Shown: in pieces, positions 5,515 to 8,120 of the stretch | Layout of the letters: each line of letters opens with the position of its first letter | Position numbering within the stretch: position 1 is the stretch's first letter | Source: Ga0077554 sp046590885 | GTDB taxonomy: Bacteria; Pseudomonadota; Gammaproteobacteria; Ga0077554; Ga007554 | Assembly (NCBI GenBank): GCA_046590885.1 | Contig: JBKJTS010000162.1 | Location: forward strand, 1-8,120 | Reading direction: 5' to 3' | DNA length: 8,120 bases | The notes under the pieces: model-generated | What the model saw: the letters and a program-made list of their open reading frames with translations, nothing else | Told to the model about the DNA's origin: nothing | Databases searched by the model: none | Made by a program: the position numbers and the translations under genes

Positions 5515-5661
5515 ATGATTGTCTTGCGCAAAGATCCTGTATTAATTAATCCAGTAACGTGGTTTATTTATGTTATTTGTGTAGCTGTCGTTGCTATTGG
5601 AATGGCAAATATGGCGATAATATTTTTCAAGAGCGTGTTTAATGTTTTTTCGTCCTTGTAG
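5515..5661 (+). CDS. Possible 48-residue single-helix protein, unrecognised
   Basis: The ORF reads MIVLRKDPVLINPVTW, then a long hydrophobic helix (FIYVICVAVVAIGMANMAIIFF), then KSVFNVFSSL and TAG. It follows protein B by 20 bases in the same direction, so it could be a third small membrane gene of the module or the start of a decayed one; the frame reopens after the TAG for about 34 codons. The ribosome site is weak (GAGCTCGG). An opposing ORF overlaps it. No counterpart exists behind the first copy of the module. Confidence 0.35.
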   Translation: MIVLRKDPVLINPVTWFIYVICVAVVAIGMANMAIIFFKSVFNVFSSL

Positions 5662-5825
5662 CCAAGCCCAACGATGCTGGGATATTGATTGTGCAGAAGA
5701 TAGTGGCCAACTGCCGAGCTATGTTTATCGTAATATGCGCTTGGCAGAGGGATGAGCAAGAATAACAAAGCTAGAAAAGCTAGACAAGATGCATTGATAA
5801 ACCGCAAACATCAAACAATGAAAGC
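5662..5825. other. AT-rich stretch without a supported gene
   Basis: Together with the weak small ORFs on either side this is a stretch of about 400 bases (5495-5911) without a convincing gene. AAGCCCAAC near 5664-5672 may be a half REP. A minus-strand ORF (5807 to 5568) has a hydrophobic start but only a TTG start directly after a stop and no ribosome site. It may be a graveyard of an earlier cassette. Confidence 0.4.
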
Positions 5826-5909
5826 ATGACAAAAAACGAAAATGCGCCGTATCAATATATTTCGGGAAATAAACAGGTTTTAATATTTACTAATTTGTAT
5901 AGGCAATAA
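5826..5909 (+). CDS. Possible 27-residue leader peptide before the secreted-protein gene
   Basis: ATG at 5826 to TAA at 5907-5909, ending two bases before the next ATG. The product starts MTKNENAPYQYIS and ends GNKQVLIFTNLYRQ, which matches the end of the peptide encoded in the cassette leaders (GNKQVVIFTTLNRQ). The close spacing would suit coupled translation. It is very short and may only reflect shared non-coding leader DNA. Confidence 0.3.
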   Translation: MTKNENAPYQYISGNKQVLIFTNLYRQ

Positions 5910-5911
5910 AA
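5864..5911 (+). promoter_or_regulatory. Short leader segment shared with the cassettes
   Basis: GGGAAATAAACAGGTT, then TAATATTTACT, and TATAGGCAATAAAAATGAC closely match the last 50 bases of the four cassette leaders (1533-1577, 3082-3128, 4349-4396, 6810-6857), although the hairpin half is missing. The shared part holds TAATAT and AGGCAA before the ATG, so it likely contains the start signals for translation and perhaps transcription. A -35 box at normal spacing is not evident. Confidence 0.5.
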
Positions 5912-6511
5912 ATGACTCGTTCCACTAAACATTGCATCGTTCAGCCTGGCGTTGCTGCACTGTGTCTCGCGCTGGCTATTTCACCTGTGCGTGCGGCTGA
6001 GATATGCCCCATTGGTGGCGCCAGTAACAATTCTAACTTTCAATTTTCTCCAGGCAATGGGTTAACTGACAATTTTAGTGGCCTACCTGATTTAGGCGGT
6101 ATTTCTCTTGATCGAACGTTGACGCTGGTTAATGACATTGCAAACATTCGTGGCGCAGCTTATGACTCTGTGAAAGACGAGGTGGTATTTATCGGCGAAG
6201 GCACGGTGCCGATCGCCGAGAAAATTGATATTGATGACCTCGTGGTGGCGTTGCGTTCTATCTATGCCAAAAGAGAGGCTCCCGGTATAGATATGGGCCC
6301 AAATCTTCCGGGTGCGAATTTAGCACCCGATGGCCAATACAACGTGGCGTATTATGGCGACACTAAGTTTACTCAGTTTGGTAAAACGCTATATGAGGCT
6401 GACGTAACCCTCAAGATGCTTGCGCTGGGGATTGATGCGCAAGGCAAAAAGTTAAGTGACACCTATCCGGCATTACAAGCATTGGGATATGAGTGCAGTA
6501 GGTTGGGCTGA
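5912..6511 (+). pseudogene. Secreted protein N-terminal part, 3' end cut by a REP
   Basis: 199 codons. The start MTRSTKHCIVQPG, hydrophobic core VAALCLALAISPV and a likely signal peptidase site after VRA (before AEICPIGG) form a classic Sec signal peptide. The mature part has LGGISLDRTLTLVNDI, EVVFIGEGTVPIAEKIDIDDL, a proline/glycine-rich PGIDMGPNLPG, and YYGDTKFTQFGKTLYEADVTLK. The body ends near QALGYE (6491); the last residues CSRLG and the TGA come from the GTTGGGCT repeat, so the true C-terminus is lost. I do not recognise the family with certainty. It shares its leader and the first four residues MTRS with the Rhs stubs, which suggests that it is the 5' end of the larger secreted protein from which the stubs derive, but this is inference. 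Confidence 0.65.
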
Positions 6512-6528
6512 ATGAAATGAAGCCCAAC
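6502..6528. repeat. REP-like palindrome at the end of the secreted-protein fragment
   Basis: A perfect 8-bp hairpin, GTTGGGCT (6502-6509) with AGCCCAAC (6521-6528), with the 11-base loop GAATGAAATGA. It is identical to the copy at 2782-2808, and the shared sequence begins a few bases earlier (AGTGCAGTAGG), inside the upstream reading frame. It is followed by the same ACACCAGGATGCAG tail and RAYT remnant. Confidence 0.85.
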
Positions 6529-6550
6529 ACCAGGATGCAGCAGTAAAACA

Positions 6551-6637
6551 ACGCGTTACCGGCACGCTCATGCGGCGGGTGGGGTATATTTTTTCACGGC
6601 CAACTTCATGGAGCATGACTGGCACATTACGGGCTGA
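6551..6637 (+). pseudogene. N-terminal fragment of a REP-associated tyrosine transposase (RAYT), copy 2
   Basis: The frame from 6551 reads TRYRHAHAAGGVYFFTANF and ends at TGA (6635-6637). The expected start codon is ACG instead of ATG, and compared with copy 1 at 2831 one extra base (CATGACTGG against CAGACTGG) shifts the frame. The match to the RAYT start (RYRRA..GGTYFFT) is clear although no catalytic part remains. The whole block 6496-6660 is a diverged duplicate of 2776-2940. Confidence 0.7.
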
Positions 6638-6640
6638 TGA

Positions 6641-6857
6641 GCAAGGTAACCCCAATGAAATGAAATCCGGGGAACGCACTTCCCGGATTCCTCTGCGCTG
6701 CATCCGGGTTGCTTGCTAAATGAAGGAATGTTTTGGAAGCAATATCACCTGGCTTGAGGTGCCAACATTTGAAATGGCTGTGCGTCAGGCGCGCTGTGCG
6801 AAGGTTTTTGGGAAATAAACAGGTTGTAATATTTACCACTCTAAATAGGCAACGAAA
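6641..6857. repeat. Cassette leader repeat, copy 4
   Basis: It begins GCAAGGTAACCCC as in copy 2, has the hairpin CCCGGAT (6682-6688) with ATCCGGG (6702-6708), and ends GGTTGTAATATTTACCACTC then TAAATAGGCAACGAAA before the ATG at 6858. The peptide frame is open near its end (QHLKWLCVRRAVRRFLGNK) but has no ATG start. AGG (6847-6849) stands before the Rhs start. Confidence 0.85.
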
Positions 6858-7532
6858 ATGACCCGCAGCGCCACCCTCGCCAGCAGCAACAGCTACGACA
6901 CCTTCGGTGCCCACACCGCGCCCACCCCCGCCACCGCAGGCCGGTATGGCTACACCGGCGAAGAAATCGATACCGAAACCGGCTTGGTCTACCTGCGCGC
7001 AAGATACTACGACCCCGCCCTGGGAAGATTCATCAGCCCCGATCCCTTTCTGGGCAGGCTGGCCGAACCCATCACCCAGAACCGCTATGTGTATGTGAAG
7101 AATAATCCGTTGGGGTTTACGGATCCATCAGGCTTAGCAGACTTTGACTGGCAAATGGCTGGGAAATCGGCATTCGGGATGGTGGCTAATGGCGTAGAAG
7201 TAGTAGCCGGTAGTTTCGGGGTGGTTTTCGGTGGTCCAGTTGCACCTTTGGCAATATATCCCGTGGCAGATGGCGCATATGGTTTTGTGCAGAATGCTCG
7301 TAATTTTGATAAAGCTATAACCGGGCAGCGAGGCTATGTTGAAACAAGCTTTACAAATCAATGGTTGGATTCTATCGGGGTTGAGAAAAATGACGCACAA
7401 TTCATGACAACCGTAGTAGATGTTGTCAAGATCATGAAACCCACAGAAAAAGTAGTAGATTTATTTTTTAAGGCGGGGGATTCTTATATGTTGCTAGATA
7501 ATTTACAGAATTCCAATACGTGTAACCAATAA
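6858..7532 (+). CDS. Rhs core stub with hydrophobic C-terminal domain (CT 5)
   Basis: A 224-residue intact protein. Residues 1-93 are the core tail (RYGYTGEE, RARYYDPALGRFISPDP, NPLGFTDPSGL, DP at 89-90). The CT begins ADFDWQMAGKSAFGMVANGVE and has a long hydrophobic region (VVAGSFGVVFGGPVAPLAIYPVADGAYGF) that could form a helical hairpin in the membrane. It continues with VQNARNFDKAITG, WLDSIGVEKNDAQF and a last part DLFFKAGDSYMLLDNL, ending NTCNQ. This domain is not related to CT 1-4. The lack of catalytic motifs and the Gly/Ala/Val-rich hairpin suggest a membrane-disrupting toxin. It is one of only two unbroken CT genes in the window, with its partner gene 21 bases downstream. Confidence 0.85.
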   Translation: MTRSATLASSNSYDTFGAHTAPTPATAGRYGYTGEEIDTETGLVYLRARYYDPALGRFISPDPFLGRLAEPITQNRYVYVKNNPLGFTDPSGLADFDWQMAGKSAFGMVANGVEVVAGSFGVVFGGPVAPLAIYPVADGAYGFVQNARNFDKAITGQRGYVETSFTNQWLDSIGVEKNDAQFMTTVVDVVKIMKPTEKVVDLFFKAGDSYMLLDNLQNSNTCNQ

Positions 7533-7553
7533 TTATTTTCGGTAATTTGAGTG

Positions 7554-7769
7554 ATGAACACGTATAGCTTTGCATTTTTTTTCATGAATATGTTTATTGT
7601 TTTATTTTTTTCTGCATTAACACTTTGGTCATATGACATACGACCGTTTGATAACCCTAATCTAGGAAAATATTTTTCTTCTTTTCCTAAATGGGCAACA
7701 AAATTTATCAAAATATTTGGGCCGGTAATTATTTTATATAAATTATATGAAATATATTTATATATTTGA
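7554..7769 (+). CDS. Small two-helix membrane protein, putative immunity partner of CT 5
   Basis: A 71-residue AT-rich gene. The ATG at 7554 is preferred over the adjacent GTG at 7551; the spacing to the toxin stop is 21 bases, and TTGAG upstream is a weak ribosome site. The protein has a long first membrane segment (FAFFFMNMFIVLFFSALTLW), a polar loop with SYDIRPFDNPNLGKYFSSFPKWATKF, and a second hydrophobic part (IFGPVIILYKLYEIYLYI) at the very end. The loop may face the side where the toxin arrives. No named family is recognised; the role is inferred from position. Its base composition contrasts strongly with the GC-rich stub upstream. Confidence 0.65.
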   Translation: MNTYSFAFFFMNMFIVLFFSALTLWSYDIRPFDNPNLGKYFSSFPKWATKFIKIFGPVIILYKLYEIYLYI

Positions 7770-7795
7770 TCGGCGTGGTAGGTAGGCCGCGCTTA

Positions 7796-7858
7796 TGAAG
7801 CCCAACACCAGGATGCAGGAGCAAAGCCCGTAGGATGCGGTGACGAAGGAACCGCATC
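7796..7858. repeat. Partial REP and intact REP-like palindrome
   Basis: ATGAAGCCCAACACCAGGATGCAGGAG is the right half of the GTTGGGCT palindrome with its usual tail; the left half is lost. It is followed by the perfect hairpin GATGCGGT (7834-7841) with ACCGCATC (7851-7858). The coding fragment that follows starts at the edge of this palindrome. Confidence 0.8.
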
Positions 7859-8098
7859 GTTCGTGTAGGTTTACTGGCAACTACGGTAGAACAAATCCTA
7901 AGGCCCAATCCCCTAGAGGCAACAAAAGGGGTCATGATAGATGTTGCTAGCAGCACACTTCCACCAGGAATAGGTATTCCATTAGGGAGTGTTCTAAATT
8001 GGGCAAATAATCAGGGAATGTTGAGTGCTCCAGTGTCCCCGTCTTTGGCGACCGATCCTGGAAGTGGGCCTGGAATGGGAATATGCACGGTAAAATAA
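7859..8098 (+). pseudogene. C-terminal fragment of a third CPIR-type toxin domain
   Basis: The frame reads VRVGLLATTVEQILRPNPLEA, then VASSTLPPGIGIPLG and a polar end PGMGICTVK with TAA at 8096-8098. It aligns with the ends of the proteins at 1578-2281 and 4397-5113: LEQ..RPD.. is matched by VEQILRPNP, PPGMG by PPGIG, and VCPIR by ICTVK. No start codon, Rhs stub or leader is present; the REP at 7834-7858 sits directly at its broken 5' end. The two small membrane partners, if kept, should lie just past the right edge of the window. Confidence 0.75.
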
Positions 8099-8120
8099 AC
8101 AGCAATACTAGACGCAGGTT

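Noticed and set aside
5568..5807. Minus-strand 79-codon ORF with a hydrophobic N-terminus
   Set aside because: Starts with TTG directly after a stop, has no ribosome site, runs against all neighbours and overlaps a + strand ORF; kept only as a remark.
1362..6857. Integron-like array, with the leader hairpins as attC sites
   Set aside because: The hairpins are REP-like with RAYT remnants beside them; no attC core sites (GTTRRRY) bound each cassette consistently and no integrase is seen.
1362..6857. CRISPR array
   Set aside because: Repeats are about 210 bp and more than 1 kb apart, with coding sequence between them.

Overview
The window looks like a gammaproteobacterial chromosome. It opens with the last 144 codons of the replicative helicase DnaB, and the dispersed GTAG-starting palindromes and IS200/RAYT-type transposase remnants fit the same group. 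The genus cannot be told from this sequence. All supported genes lie on the + strand.

After a probable terminator behind dnaB (440-468) the rest is an accessory array of small polymorphic-toxin cassettes. Four complete units (1362-2696, 2920-4183, 4178-5494, 6641-7769) share one plan: a repeated leader of about 210 bp with strong hairpins, a GC-rich stub of about 90 codons that encodes only the last part of an Rhs core (RYGYTGEE, RYYDP, GRFISPDP, NPLG..DP.GL), an unrelated AT-rich C-terminal (CT) toxin-like domain that begins right after a conserved GGATCC, and then one or two small membrane or membrane-anchored proteins that are probable immunity proteins. A fifth unit at the left (608-1361) has lost its leader and most of the core. 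A sixth at the right (7859-8098) is only the tail of a CT. No full-length Rhs shell gene is present.

The CTs fall into four groups: a possibly papain-like domain with a 4-TM partner (608-1361); a hydrophobic family ending in Cys-Pro-Ile-Arg, found twice with a pair of small membrane proteins (1578-2696 and 4397-5494) and once as a fragment (7859-8098); a Gly-rich domain with a Coa1-like partner (3129-4183); and a hydrophobic domain with a 2-TM partner (6858-7769). Three of the five CT genes are interrupted (a frameshift at 724-726, a frameshift at an A7 run at 1941-1947, an amber codon at 3357-3359), while every partner gene is open.

Between the units lie REP-like palindromes and two decayed N-terminal fragments of a REP-associated tyrosine transposase (2831-2914, 6551-6637). 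A 199-codon secreted-protein gene (5912-6511), cut off at its 3' end by a REP, carries the same about 50 bp leader and the same first four codons (MTRS) as the cassettes. It may be the 5' end of the missing parent gene.

The likely working model, which is inference, is an orphan Rhs-CT/immunity bank in which common leader and core segments allow recombination to swap toxin tails and keep immunity genes. The most novel part is the tripartite module of a CPIR-type CT plus two distinct small membrane proteins, present in two diverged copies.
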